Positions 44,467 to 53,786 of a stretch of 64,000 bases of DNA are shown here, piece after piece. Under the pieces are notes generated by a model, which was not told where the DNA came from, made no database searches, and was given only the letters and a program-made list of their open reading frames with translations. Origin of the DNA: Planctomycetota bacterium (GTDB taxonomy: Bacteria > Planctomycetota > Planctomycetia > Pirellulales > Pirellulaceae); contig CAUJHS010000113.1 in assembly GCA_963204915.1 (NCBI GenBank), positions 62,001-126,000 on the forward strand, in the 5' to 3' direction. A program made the position numbers and the translations under genes. Within the stretch, counting starts at the first letter, position 1; every line of letters starts with the position of its first letter.

Positions 44467-47235
44467 GTGGACCGTGAACTCTATCGACGCGTTGGCGAAA
44501 TCTTCGATGCCGCTCTCGCGCATGCGCCAGACGCACCCCAGGACTACGCACGCGTTGCATGCCGCGATGACCCTGCGTTGCTCGCGCAGGTTATCCAGTT
44601 GCTTGACGACTACCAAGACGCAGAGCAGCGCAAGTTCCTTACGGATACCGTGCAACTTACGGTCGGCGCGGGACAAGCTCCTCCCGCGGCGCTCGCATTG
44701 CAGGCGCCCGGGGTAATCATTGCAGGTCGTTATCGCGTGGTCGCGCTCTTAGGAGGAGGAGGCGAGGGCGAAGTCTACTTGACTGACGACTTGACGTTAG
44801 GCGTTCGCCGGGCTTTGAAGCTCTTTCCGCCGCACGCGCGCTGTACGTCCGACGAATTAACGCTTTCACAACGCGTAGAGCACGAAAACGTGTGCCGCGT
44901 ATTCGACCTGGGAGATCATGAGGGACGATGCTATTGGGTTATGGACTATGCGAGCGGCGGAAGCTTGCGGAAGCTCCTGGATCAAGTGGGACGCCTCTCC
45001 GAGCGGCGCGCGGCGGAATTTGGCAGGCAGGTATGTCACGGACTGCACGCCATCCACAACGCCTCGGTGATTCATCGCGATTTGAAGCCAGCCAATATCC
45101 TCTTGGACGGCGCGAGCCGGGTGAAGATCACCGATTTCGGCATTGCGATCGATTCCGCGGAGCAAATGCCCCGACAGGCGATGACGCTTCAATACACAGC
45201 TCCCGAAGTACTCGCAGGTCAAAGGCCGACGAAACGGAGCGACCTTTACTCGCTTGGCGTCGTGCTCTATGAGTTGTTTACAGGCGGCAGGTTTGAACGT
45301 ATCGACCCACCGTCGGAGGAAATCCCTATCCCGGCGGACATTCATCCGGATATCCAACGGCTTCTCAGAGATTGCCTCGCCACGTCCCCCGCCAAACGCC
45401 CCCAGAGCGCCTTAGAAGTCGCAGCTCGCCTGGCTTTAGCCCAAGGCAGGACGTTAACGAGGGAAGAGACGGAGGAACTTCGGGAAAACGCCCCGTCGAT
45501 GTCCACCGCGGCGGTCTGGAGCTGCGCCGTTTTGACCGTCGTCGGGGCGTTGTTGACGCCCTTGCTTCATTCGCGAACAACCTTGGTCGGCGCAACACAA
45601 CCACAGCATAGCGAAGTGCTCCGGGCGGAAGCGGTCCGACTGGCCCAGTTTGTGGCGCCAAGTTCAATCCTCCAAGATGAAGCGTTTGGGTTTGTTTATG
45701 ACCGACGAACCATGAGCGCCATTGCAGCCGGGAATGAGCCGCCGGGCGACTTTGCCGAAGCAGGACTGTCGCCGGTCGTGTTCTGGTATCGACGCAGTGA
45801 AGCACAGCCGTTAACGCCGGGCCGCCTGCTTGCTGAGGGACTGCACAGCCTTCAACCTCAGCGTTCGATGGTGACGTTAGACGATCCTCCTGAACGTTCC
45901 GGCTCGCTAACCTTGATCCTCGACGCTCGGCAAGGGCGCATGCTCGGGTTGCGGTATCTCCCATTAACGCCCGTTCTGGGCGAACTGGAGGCGAAAGCTG
46001 AGTTGGGTCACGCTTTGCATCGAAGTGAGCAATTTCCGCAACTGGGCGAGCATCGCTTACGCCAGCTCGCGCCCGACCTTTTTTTCGCCAGTCGATGGGA
46101 GTTCCTAGCAAACGAACGGGGTCGTTGGACAGGTCCCTCGACCGCATCGGGCGTGTGGCGAGTTCGATTGTCCGATTCCGGGAAGTCGGCGATCGTCCAG
46201 GCCGCGTGGATTGGCGAACAAATCGTTTATTTCGATGTAACCCCAGATCCAGGGATTCCCAATACCGCCGCAAATGCCTTGAATATCGCCGAATTGGTTG
46301 GTTCAGGCTTGTTCGTAACGATGTTAGGAATAGGCTCTTGGTTTGCTGTACAAAACTTCCGTCGGGGTCGCGTCGATTTGAAAGGCGCATCGTACCTGGC
46401 CGTTTTTGTCTTCGGCGCCTGGATGCTCGTTTGGCTTTTGGAAGCAAAGCATCGCGCGTCGCTCGATGAAATTCACGTGCTCACGCTCGGGATTTCCTGG
46501 GCCTTGTTTGAAGCCGCGCAGTTATTTCTGGCGCACTTAGCGCTTGACCCATACTTGCGGCGCCTTTGGCCCGATACGCTTGTGTCGTGGAGTCGGATAT
46601 TTGGCGGGAGGTTCCGCGATCCGTTGGTTGGCCGCCACCTGTTGATCGGTTGTTTCTGCGGCATGCTGCTGATGCTCATCGATCAAGCAGGGGCTTTGCT
46701 TGGCGCCTGGATGGAGACGCCCACGAACCACGCGATTGACCTTGGTTTGTGGGGACGAATCGACGTCATGCTCAACGCGCTGCTCGCGCCGCGGCACGCA
46801 CTCGCACAAGCCCTTGTGCCGGTTCTGTCGGCCATTCGCATCGTCTGGGTTTACGCCTTGCTCTCGATTTTTCTGCCGAAGCTTGTCTTGAAGAGCGACT
46901 GGTGGACGGGAGCCGCGTTTGCCTTGTTTTACACGTTAGTGCTGGTTGGAGATACGAACGCCGATCTTCACGATTGGGTGGTGCGGTTGCCGCTTGTTTT
47001 TCCCAAGGTGGCGGTCACCGCCTATCTGCTCATTCGAGAGGGGGTGCTCGCGACGGTCGTGATGATCTCGACGCGTCTTTTGCTCGCCCTCCCATTGAGT
47101 CTCTTGCCCGCGCACTTCGATATCACCGCTTCGGTGTTGTTGGTGATTATCGGATTGGTGATTTTCGCCGCACTCACGGCGCTAAAGCGAAGCGAATCTC
47201 GCAATGAGCCCACCGCCGTTGCGAATGCACCCTAA
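44467..47235 (+). CDS. Ser/Thr protein kinase with polytopic membrane C-terminus
   Basis: 922-aa kinase. The start is GTG at 44467. A short helical N-terminus precedes the kinase domain (about 88-325): atypical loop LLGGGGEGEVYLTDD, ATP-binding Lys in RRALKLF, VIHRDLKPANILL (catalytic Asp205), and DFGIAID. One helix (VLTVVGALLTPLL, near 355) precedes a roughly 240-residue sensor-like region. About eight more membrane helices fill the C-terminal third (GSGLFVTMLGIGSW, LLIGCFCGMLLMLI, VLLVIIGLVIFAAL and others). The membrane part is not a family I recognise. Coupled to the ECF sigma upstream. Confidence 0.9.
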   Translation: MDRELYRRVGEIFDAALAHAPDAPQDYARVACRDDPALLAQVIQLLDDYQDAEQRKFLTDTVQLTVGAGQAPPAALALQAPGVIIAGRYRVVALLGGGGEGEVYLTDDLTLGVRRALKLFPPHARCTSDELTLSQRVEHENVCRVFDLGDHEGRCYWVMDYASGGSLRKLLDQVGRLSERRAAEFGRQVCHGLHAIHNASVIHRDLKPANILLDGASRVKITDFGIAIDSAEQMPRQAMTLQYTAPEVLAGQRPTKRSDLYSLGVVLYELFTGGRFERIDPPSEEIPIPADIHPDIQRLLRDCLATSPAKRPQSALEVAARLALAQGRTLTREETEELRENAPSMSTAAVWSCAVLTVVGALLTPLLHSRTTLVGATQPQHSEVLRAEAVRLAQFVAPSSILQDEAFGFVYDRRTMSAIAAGNEPPGDFAEAGLSPVVFWYRRSEAQPLTPGRLLAEGLHSLQPQRSMVTLDDPPERSGSLTLILDARQGRMLGLRYLPLTPVLGELEAKAELGHALHRSEQFPQLGEHRLRQLAPDLFFASRWEFLANERGRWTGPSTASGVWRVRLSDSGKSAIVQAAWIGEQIVYFDVTPDPGIPNTAANALNIAELVGSGLFVTMLGIGSWFAVQNFRRGRVDLKGASYLAVFVFGAWMLVWLLEAKHRASLDEIHVLTLGISWALFEAAQLFLAHLALDPYLRRLWPDTLVSWSRIFGGRFRDPLVGRHLLIGCFCGMLLMLIDQAGALLGAWMETPTNHAIDLGLWGRIDVMLNALLAPRHALAQALVPVLSAIRIVWVYALLSIFLPKLVLKSDWWTGAAFALFYTLVLVGDTNADLHDWVVRLPLVFPKVAVTAYLLIREGVLATVVMISTRLLLALPLSLLPAHFDITASVLLVIIGLVIFAALTALKRSESRNEPTAVANAP

Positions 47236-47333
47236 CTTTAAGATTCAACACGACATCGAGGTTTCCAATATCCTTAGGTTAATCAGTCCAAGATCGTGTT
47301 CATGCGGGCGCATCGGCGCCAAGGCTGCGAGCG

Positions 47334-47708
47334 ATGTCTATTGTCAATTGGTATTTCGGTTGGCTGCTCATAAGCTTGGGGTTCGCTCTTGGGGCGACCT
47401 TGGGGCTCGGCTTTCATCGTGAAAATTTTCTTGGCGGGTACTCAAGTCTGCGGCGCCGTCTGTGTCGATTAGGACATATCTCCATGCCAGCGCTGGGAAT
47501 ATTCAATGTGCTTTTCGCCATCGCGACGCCCGTCTCAGAAATGTGGTACGCACAGGGCGCTGTGGTCGCCTGGATCGTGGGCGGCGTTACGATGCCCTTA
47601 GTTTGTTTTCTCAGCGCGTGGCGCACGCAATTTCGCCACGCATTTTTCGTCCCCGTGACGGCCCTACTGACCGCCGTCGCATTAACGCTTGTAGGAGGTC
47701 CAGCGTGA
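47334..47708 (+). CDS. Small polytopic membrane protein
   Basis: 124 aa with four predicted helices (WYFGWLLISLGFALGATLGL, HISMPALGIFNVLFAIA, GAVVAWIVGGVTMPLVCF, HAFFVPVTALLTAVALTLV). No known family recognised. The stop TGA overlaps the GTG start of the radical SAM gene (GTGA), which strongly implies a functional link with that enzyme, perhaps anchoring it or handling its product. Confidence 0.8.
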   Translation: MSIVNWYFGWLLISLGFALGATLGLGFHRENFLGGYSSLRRRLCRLGHISMPALGIFNVLFAIATPVSEMWYAQGAVVAWIVGGVTMPLVCFLSAWRTQFRHAFFVPVTALLTAVALTLVGGPA

Positions 47709-49066
47709 AGATCGGCATGCTAGCAATGAGCGGTGTTCGCGCGCACGACCAAGAGTTGCTCGAACTGGGTCTAACTCTGCCGGGCTTCGTCGAACGCAGT
47801 AAGGTGATCGCGCAGCTACCAAGTTTAGGACTCTTGTACTTGGCGGCAACCACGCCAAATGATCACGAAGTGGCCTACTATGAGGCGACCGGCGATCGCG
47901 AAGAACCGCCGGAGGTCTACGAGTGCGATCTGGTGGCCATAAGTACGTTCTCGGCCCAGGTAAAAGAAGCTTACGCCATTGCCGACCGGTTGCGACTTGC
48001 TGGCGTAAAAGTCGCAATGGGAGGTCTCCACGTTACGGTCTGCCCCGACGAGGCGCTTCAGCATGCAGATTACGTGGTGGTCGGAGAAGGAGAAAATATC
48101 TGGCCGAAGGTTGTGCAAGCCGCAGCCGCCGATGAACGCCCGCGAATATTTCAAGCCAAGGAAGCGCCGCCCGTCGATATACACCACTTGCCGGTTCCTC
48201 GTTACGAACTGCTCTCGGGGCGGCCTTACAACCGGTATACCGTGCAAACATCGCGAGGTTGTCCGTGGCGGTGCGACTTTTGCGCATCGAATGTGATGCT
48301 ACGGCAACTTTACCGGAAACGACGTATCGCCGATGTCCTGCGCGACATCGACGCGATTGAAGCGGTTCGGCCCGACCCGTTCCTGGAATTCGCAGACGAC
48401 AACACGTTTGTGGACAAGGCCTGGAGCAAGCAATTGTGCCGGGCGCTTGCGCCGCGGAAACTGAAATGGTTCACCGAAACGGATATCACGGTTGCTGAGG
48501 ATGAGGAACTTCTCGATCTCTTGCGCGAGTCCGGTTGTCGGCAGGTCCTGATTGGTCTGGAAAGCCCTGACAGAAACGCTTTGGAAGGCGTCGAATTACG
48601 TTCGAACTTCAAAGCCCGTTGGGCTTACCGGTATCACGACGCCTTGCGCCGAATTCACGACCACGGCGTCACGGTCAACGGATGCTTCACCCTCGGCTTG
48701 GATCAACACACACCGGACATCTTCGCCCAGATTTTGAACTTCGCGCTGGAAACGGCGTTGTATGAAGTCCAGATTACTGTCCTCACGCCGTTTCCGGGCA
48801 CGCCGCTGTACTCACGGCTTTTATCGGAGGGACGGATTCTGAGTCCCGGGGCCTGGGAGCTTTGCACGCTCTTCGACGTCAACTTCCAACCTCAATCAAT
48901 GACCGTTGACGAATTGCGTTACGGTTTACGCTGGCTTGGCGAACAGCTTTATAGTCGCGAATGCACGGCTACGCGCCGCAAAGCATTTCTCCGACGGCGA
49001 CGCGAATACTTAAGGAAAGCCAGGGGATCGGAGTTCCACCGGGAGCACAAAACGCAAGCGTTGTAA
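47705..49066 (+). CDS. B12-binding-domain radical SAM enzyme
   Basis: 453-aa enzyme. An N-terminal B12-binding-type fold is visible (VAISTFSAQVKEAYAIADRL, GGLHVTVCPDEA, VVVGEGENIWPKVV). The radical SAM core has the [4Fe-4S] motif CPWRCDFC (Cys186, Cys190, Cys193), preceded by YTVQTSRG and followed by FLEFADDNTFVDKAW. A GG-x-x tail with WFTETDITVAEDEELLDLL is conventional. GTG at 47705 follows a perfect GGAGG site and overlaps the previous stop. The family covers methylases and other lipid or bacteriochlorophyll-like modifications; the actual reaction is not determinable. Confidence 0.93.
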   Translation: MKIGMLAMSGVRAHDQELLELGLTLPGFVERSKVIAQLPSLGLLYLAATTPNDHEVAYYEATGDREEPPEVYECDLVAISTFSAQVKEAYAIADRLRLAGVKVAMGGLHVTVCPDEALQHADYVVVGEGENIWPKVVQAAAADERPRIFQAKEAPPVDIHHLPVPRYELLSGRPYNRYTVQTSRGCPWRCDFCASNVMLRQLYRKRRIADVLRDIDAIEAVRPDPFLEFADDNTFVDKAWSKQLCRALAPRKLKWFTETDITVAEDEELLDLLRESGCRQVLIGLESPDRNALEGVELRSNFKARWAYRYHDALRRIHDHGVTVNGCFTLGLDQHTPDIFAQILNFALETALYEVQITVLTPFPGTPLYSRLLSEGRILSPGAWELCTLFDVNFQPQSMTVDELRYGLRWLGEQLYSRECTATRRKAFLRRRREYLRKARGSEFHREHKTQAL

Positions 49067-49150
49067 GAGACGAGGCGATCTAGGTCTTGAACACGCGAAG
49101 TGGCGAGACGCGACGTAATACTCCTACCGACCTTTCGCCTGCCGAAAAAA

Positions 49151-49179
49151 GGAAAAACCCTCGGGAGTGACCGAGGGTT
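49151..49179 (-). terminator. Rho-independent terminator of the Gly-rich protein gene
   Basis: A perfect 9-bp stem (AACCCTCGG / CCGAGGGTT) with a 6-nt loop at 49156-49179. On the minus strand it is followed by TTTTTCC and TTTTTTC. It lies 60 nt beyond the stop of the leftward gene at 49239. Confidence 0.85.
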
Positions 49180-49238
49180 CTGGAATCAGCTCGACGTCAT
49201 GTTCTTGGAACTCACGTCTAACGAACGCCGCAAAAAAC

Positions 49239-49691
49239 TCAACGGCCGAACGAAGGGCGATACGTTGGCCGATGTGCAGGATAACTTCCACCCGAGAAAG
49301 GCCGGCCGCCTGGCGAAGTACTAGGCCGATAGCCGCCGGATCCGCCCCCTCCAGGCCGATAACCGCTTCCGGAACCACCGCTGGGACGACTGCCGTAAAA
49401 GTGCGTTTGTTGCGATCCATCGGGATTGGTGAATTGGGTTTCGCCGTGCCAGCGTCCGTCAAGTCCCAAATATCGCCGGCCCACAGCTCCGGTGGCAGGA
49501 TCGTGCCAAAATTGCTGCGACCCAGGAATCATCGTGTTAGCGCCCGGTTGTAAGCGGCTGTCATGCAGCCACATGCTGTCGCCGCTGGGGAAAATAAAAC
49601 CAGTCTGTGCATGGGCTTCCGAAGAGGCCATTAGTCCGGTCGCCAACATCAATCCACACGCGACAACGTGAAAGGTCTTGCAAATCTTCAT
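49239..49691 (-). CDS. Secreted glycine-rich hypothetical protein
   Basis: 150 aa. Signal peptide (TFHVVACGLMLATGLMASSEAHA), then a compact region with WLHDSRLQPGANTMIPGSQQFW and YLGLDGRWHGETQF, and a Gly/Ser/Pro/Tyr-rich tail (GGSGSGYRPGGGGSGGYRP). Disordered-looking C-terminus. No known family. The start at 49691 has AAGGA about 9 nt upstream; an in-frame upstream start at 49745 is less likely. A good terminator follows, so this is a monocistronic gene. Confidence 0.8.
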   Translation of the reverse strand: MKICKTFHVVACGLMLATGLMASSEAHAQTGFIFPSGDSMWLHDSRLQPGANTMIPGSQQFWHDPATGAVGRRYLGLDGRWHGETQFTNPDGSQQTHFYGSRPSGGSGSGYRPGGGGSGGYRPSTSPGGRPFSGGSYPAHRPTYRPSFGR

Positions 49692-49938
49692 GGCAAAGTT
49701 CCTTCTCCAAAAAGGGTGGTTTACAGCAACCTGGCCTTCTTTCACTCAGGGCCACGTTTGTCTCACACTCTTTTAATGGCCAAAGGAACGGCTACGGCGT
49801 CACGCCAGGAGAAAATACTTGGCTTTCGACGCCCCGCATAATCTGGGAAACCACGAAGGGCGCTCCACGACGCGAGCAACGCTACACAGCGGATACTTAA
49901 CCCGTCCCAGCCCACATGACTTTGCGCCTTGAATCGCT

Positions 49939-50400
49939 TTAACCTTCCAGCGCTGCGGGCGGTTCATGCGCCGCATGGGGCGATTGCAAGTATGCCGCCA
50001 AAATGACTTGGGCGGCGAGCATATCTCGACGGCTCTTCTTTTGTTTGCGAGAAAAGCCGACCCCAGCCATCAGCAGATCGGCTTGCGCCGACGTGTACCG
50101 TTCATCAAAGAATGCAACCGGTAACCCCGTCACGCGCGAGAGCCAGTCGCCAAACATGCGGCATTGGCGAGATGCGGCGCTTTCTTCGCCGCTGGCGTGA
50201 ACGGGCAAACCGATCACGAAGCCGACCAAGTCGTAATCTTTGGCCAATCCCAGAAAATACTTTTGATCGAACGTCTCGCTTTGGCGCTCAAACGTTTCAA
50301 GGGGGCTGGCAATGATCCGGTCTCCGTCGCAAATGGCCACGCCAATGCGTTTCTCGCCGTAATCGATGCCAGCCAGGCGACCGGCTTCAGGGAGCGACAT
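49939..50400 (-). CDS. ruvX: Putative pre-16S rRNA nuclease / RuvX-YqgF family
   Basis: 153-aa RNase H-like nuclease of the YqgF family, about the usual length. Motifs are GIDYGEKRIGVAI (first catalytic Asp), VIGLPVHASGEES, and FFDERYTSAQADLLM (Glu and Asp), with an SRRDMLAAQVILAAYL end. It trims the 5' end of 16S rRNA in characterised bacteria and may resolve junctions. It lies 36 bp downstream of the MoxR gene on the same strand. Confidence 0.93.
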   Translation of the reverse strand: MSLPEAGRLAGIDYGEKRIGVAICDGDRIIASPLETFERQSETFDQKYFLGLAKDYDLVGFVIGLPVHASGEESAASRQCRMFGDWLSRVTGLPVAFFDERYTSAQADLLMAGVGFSRKQKKSRRDMLAAQVILAAYLQSPHAAHEPPAALEG

Positions 50401-50436
50401 GGAGCTAACCTACGAAGGAAAGGCGGAGCCGTAGGG

Positions 50437-51464
50437 CTATGCCGCAGGCTTTTCGTAGACGCGGTCGGCCGGTACCGCTTGCATCAGCATTTCGATCAAT
50501 TGTTCGTTGTCGAAGTTGTTGGCTTGTGCGGCGTAGTTGCCGGCAATGCGATGGCGCAACGCAGGTTTCGCGATAGCCTGCACGTCGGCGGCGCTCGCAT
50601 GTTCCCGACCATGCAGCATGGCGCGGGCCTTCGCGCAACTAATGAGCGTCAACACGCCGCGCGGACCGGCGCCCCACGCAGCCATTTATTCACGAACTCG
50701 GGCGCCTCACGCGTATTGGGGCGCGAGGCGCGAACGAGCGCCCAGGCGTACCCTAAGACCTGATCGCTCACCGGAATGCGCGCCACTAACTTTTGCATCT
50801 GGATGATCTCTTCGCCACTCATGATTGGCTCGATTTCACCCATTTGTCCGCCGGTGACGCGACGAGCGATTTCCCATTCTTCCGCCCCGCTGGGATAATC
50901 CACCTTAATGTACAGCAAAAAGCGATCGAGTTGCGCTTCGGGCAACGGGTAGGTTCCTTCTTGCTCCAGGGGGTTCTGCGTGGCCAACACGAAAAACGGG
51001 CGCGGCAATTGATGCATCACGCCGCCGGCGCTGACCTGCCGCTCTTGCATCGCTTCGAGCATCGCAGCTTGAGTTTTGGGAGGCGTACGGTTGATTTCGT
51101 CGGCGAGAATCATATTGGCGAACAACGGTCCCGCCAGAAACTTGTACGATCGCTGGTGCGTTTCGGGATCTTCCTGAATGACCTCGGCGCCGGTCACGTC
51201 GCTAGGCATTAAATCGGGCGTGAACTGAATACGCTTGAACGATAGATGCAGCGACTTCGCGATCGAACTGATGAGCAGCGTCTTGGCCAATCCTGGCACG
51301 CCCTCGAGCAAGGCATGACCGCCGGCCAACATCGCCGTAAGCACTTCTTCGACTGCCTGATCCTGGCCCACAATGACTTTCGAAAGCTCCTTACGAATTC
51401 GATCGTAAGACTCTTTGCAGCGCTTCAACGCCGATAGATCACTGTCTTGCAAGGGTTGATTCAT
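50437..51464 (-). pseudogene. MoxR-family AAA+ ATPase interrupted by a single-base deletion
   Basis: The N-terminal part (MNQPLQDSDLSALK..., start 51464) reads as MoxR: Walker A LLEGVPGLAKTLL, Walker B MILADEINRTPPKTQ, sensor-1 FFVLATQNPLEQ, and AQLDRFLLYIKVDYP. At position 50678/50679 the frame breaks just after APEFVNKWL. The continuation AWGAGPRGVLTLISCAKARAML is in another frame and ends at 50437. Adding one base there would restore WLAWGAGPRG, the family sequence, and a 342-aa protein. MoxR proteins are chaperone-like ATPases for vWA partners. Either a real pseudogene or a consensus error. Confidence 0.88.
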
Positions 51465-51623
51465 GACGCGGCCGTGTGCGTTGGGCGGATTGAAAGGCGA
51501 GAAAACGAAGGTCCGTCGAGCCAAAGGAACGGTTGAAATTCTAACACGGCGCTTCCGGCCAGGAAAACCGGACGTACGTGACGCGCCGTGGAAACGCCGT
51601 CGCACCTACGGGCCCGGTCGCCC

Positions 51624-53624
51624 TCACTTCTTCGGCATCGGCTTGCGACCCTTTTTGAGATGAGGGTTGTCGGCTTGGCCAAGAATTTCGTACAGAAAGC
51701 GGCTGGGGATCGTTTCGCGCGGTTTGCCCCATTTGAGTCGTGTTTTGGCGAAAGTGAGCGTCAACCGCTCCTGGGCGCGCGTAATGCCGACGTAACACAA
51801 CCGCCGCTCTTCGGCAATCGCGTCTTCACCCATCGCTTCACTGCGGCGATGCGGAAGAATCCCTTCCTCCAGGCCAACCAGGTACACCTGGGGAAACTCC
51901 AAGCCTTTGGCGCTGTGTAAGGTCATCAAGACGACGGCATTGGAACGCAACTGCTTTTCTTTGTCGTTATCGAACTCTCGCCCATCGAGGGCGGTATCGT
52001 CCAAGAACTCCGTCAGCGAAGGCGATTTGGCGCCTTTTTCATAGGCCGCGAGCGCATTGATGACTTCTTCGACCGCCGCCCAACGCGTTTGTTGATCTTC
52101 CGGATTGTTGTACAGTCGAACGATTTCATCGTGGTATCGAATGCGCGTGATGAGTTCGCGGGCCACGTCCGCCAACGGGCCTTTTTCGACGCGCGGACGG
52201 TATTCGTCGATAAGCGACACCAACGATTGGGCGCCTTTCTTCGCAGCGGGTGGAGCTGATATCTCGTGGAGTTGCTCCGTGAGTACATGCCACATCGGTT
52301 TGCCTTGCTTCACGGCATGGGTCAGAAACGATTCAACGCTTTTCTGCCCGAGACCGCGCGGCGGTGTATTAATAATCCGCAGCAGCGAAACCTCATCTTG
52401 CGGCGAATCCAGAACCTTGAGATACGCCAGTACATCGCGCACTTCCTTGCGATCAAAAAAAGACATGCCCCCAATGAGAGTGTAGGGAATCTTGGCCCGT
52501 CGCAATTCCGTTTCGAAAGCGCGCGGCTGCTCGTTGGTCCGAAAAAGAATCGCCAGATCGCGCGGCTCAATGTCCGGCTTTTGGAGCTGTCGAGCAATAT
52601 CCGCCACAACCGACTTTGCTTCTTCCGTCTCGTCTTTAAACTGCAAGATACGCGGGCGCTCGCCGCCAGGACGCGCGGCCTGCAGCGTCTTGTCATGCCG
52701 GGTTTTATTGAATGCAATGAGCGTATTCGCCAGCCGCAAGATTTCGGCCGTGCAACGGTAGTTCATTTCCAACCGCACTACGCGCGCGTCAGGCCAGTCG
52801 CGAGCAAACCGGAGAATGTGCGTCACCTCCGCTCCGCGCCAACCGTAAATCGATTGATCATCATCTCCTACCACGCACAGGTTACGATGTCCGGAAGCGA
52901 GCGCCTTGACAATGCGATACTGGCTTCCATTGGTATCCTGGTACTCATCGATGAGGAGATGATCAAAACGTCCAGCTTCGTCGCGGCGGATGTCGGGATA
53001 TGTCTCAAACAGTTCCTCGGTGAGCAACAGCAAGTCATCGAAGTCGACGGCGCCGCAAGTTTTGAGCGCCTTCTGATACCGCCGATACGCCATCGCGGCG
53101 AGGTGTTCCTTGTCATTGCCTGCTTGTCCCGCCGCTTCCGGAGGTCGCACGGCGTGCGTTTTCCAGTTGCCGATCGCCGCCAGCAGATCGCCCGGTCGTA
53201 ACAACTCGCCGGGGACGCGAATCTCTCGTAAGACGTTGCGCGCCAAGCTCTCTTGATCGCTTCGGTCGTAGATGGCGAACTTGAGAGGGTAGCCGAGCCG
53301 ATTGATGTGCCGGCGCAGCACTTTGACGCAATGCGAGTGAAACGTGGAGACCTGGGGTTGTTTCTCAAGTTTGCGGCCAAGTTGCTCGCGAACGCGCTGC
53401 TGCATCTCGCTTGCAGCCTTGTTGGTGAACGTTACCGCGAGAATCCGGTCGGGCGGCACGCGATGGCGAATCAAATTGGCAATGCGCACCGTTACGACGC
53501 GCGTCTTTCCCGAACCCGCGCCCGCCAGCACCAACAAGGGGCCGGAAAGTGTATTAACCGCCTCCAGTTGAGCGGGATTCAACGAAGCCATGAGAGGGTC
53601 TGCCTGTCGCGAAGCATGCAACAT
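51624..53624 (-). CDS. UvrD/PcrA/Rep-type DNA helicase
   Basis: 666-aa superfamily 1 helicase. Visible motifs: Walker A LVLAGAGSGKTRV, Ib/II LLIDEYQDTN, III GDDDQSIYGWRGAE, IV VRLEMNYRCTAEIL, V TLHSAKGLEFPQVYLVGLEEGILPH, and VI EERRLCYVGITRAQERL. It unwinds DNA in repair or stalled-fork handling. It is slightly shorter than UvrD (about 720 aa) and close to Rep in size; I do not assign a paralogue. ATG at 53624 has an AAGG site 7 nt upstream; ATG at 53591 (MASLNPAQ) is a viable alternative. Confidence 0.95.
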   Translation of the reverse strand: MLHASRQADPLMASLNPAQLEAVNTLSGPLLVLAGAGSGKTRVVTVRIANLIRHRVPPDRILAVTFTNKAASEMQQRVREQLGRKLEKQPQVSTFHSHCVKVLRRHINRLGYPLKFAIYDRSDQESLARNVLREIRVPGELLRPGDLLAAIGNWKTHAVRPPEAAGQAGNDKEHLAAMAYRRYQKALKTCGAVDFDDLLLLTEELFETYPDIRRDEAGRFDHLLIDEYQDTNGSQYRIVKALASGHRNLCVVGDDDQSIYGWRGAEVTHILRFARDWPDARVVRLEMNYRCTAEILRLANTLIAFNKTRHDKTLQAARPGGERPRILQFKDETEEAKSVVADIARQLQKPDIEPRDLAILFRTNEQPRAFETELRRAKIPYTLIGGMSFFDRKEVRDVLAYLKVLDSPQDEVSLLRIINTPPRGLGQKSVESFLTHAVKQGKPMWHVLTEQLHEISAPPAAKKGAQSLVSLIDEYRPRVEKGPLADVARELITRIRYHDEIVRLYNNPEDQQTRWAAVEEVINALAAYEKGAKSPSLTEFLDDTALDGREFDNDKEKQLRSNAVVLMTLHSAKGLEFPQVYLVGLEEGILPHRRSEAMGEDAIAEERRLCYVGITRAQERLTLTFAKTRLKWGKPRETIPSRFLYEILGQADNPHLKKGRKPMPKK

Positions 53625-53786
53625 CGCCTCGCCTTCTCTCTACGGAAGGTGTGGCCGAGTGCAAGTAGGTCGTTGTAAGGCGCCTCGGGCTGCGCGGCAA
53701 GGGCCAACGTTCCACCCAGATACGGCGCCAATTTGCGCGGCCGTGCGCCTCACCTATTGCGCCAGGCATGGCCAAAACTTGACGCC

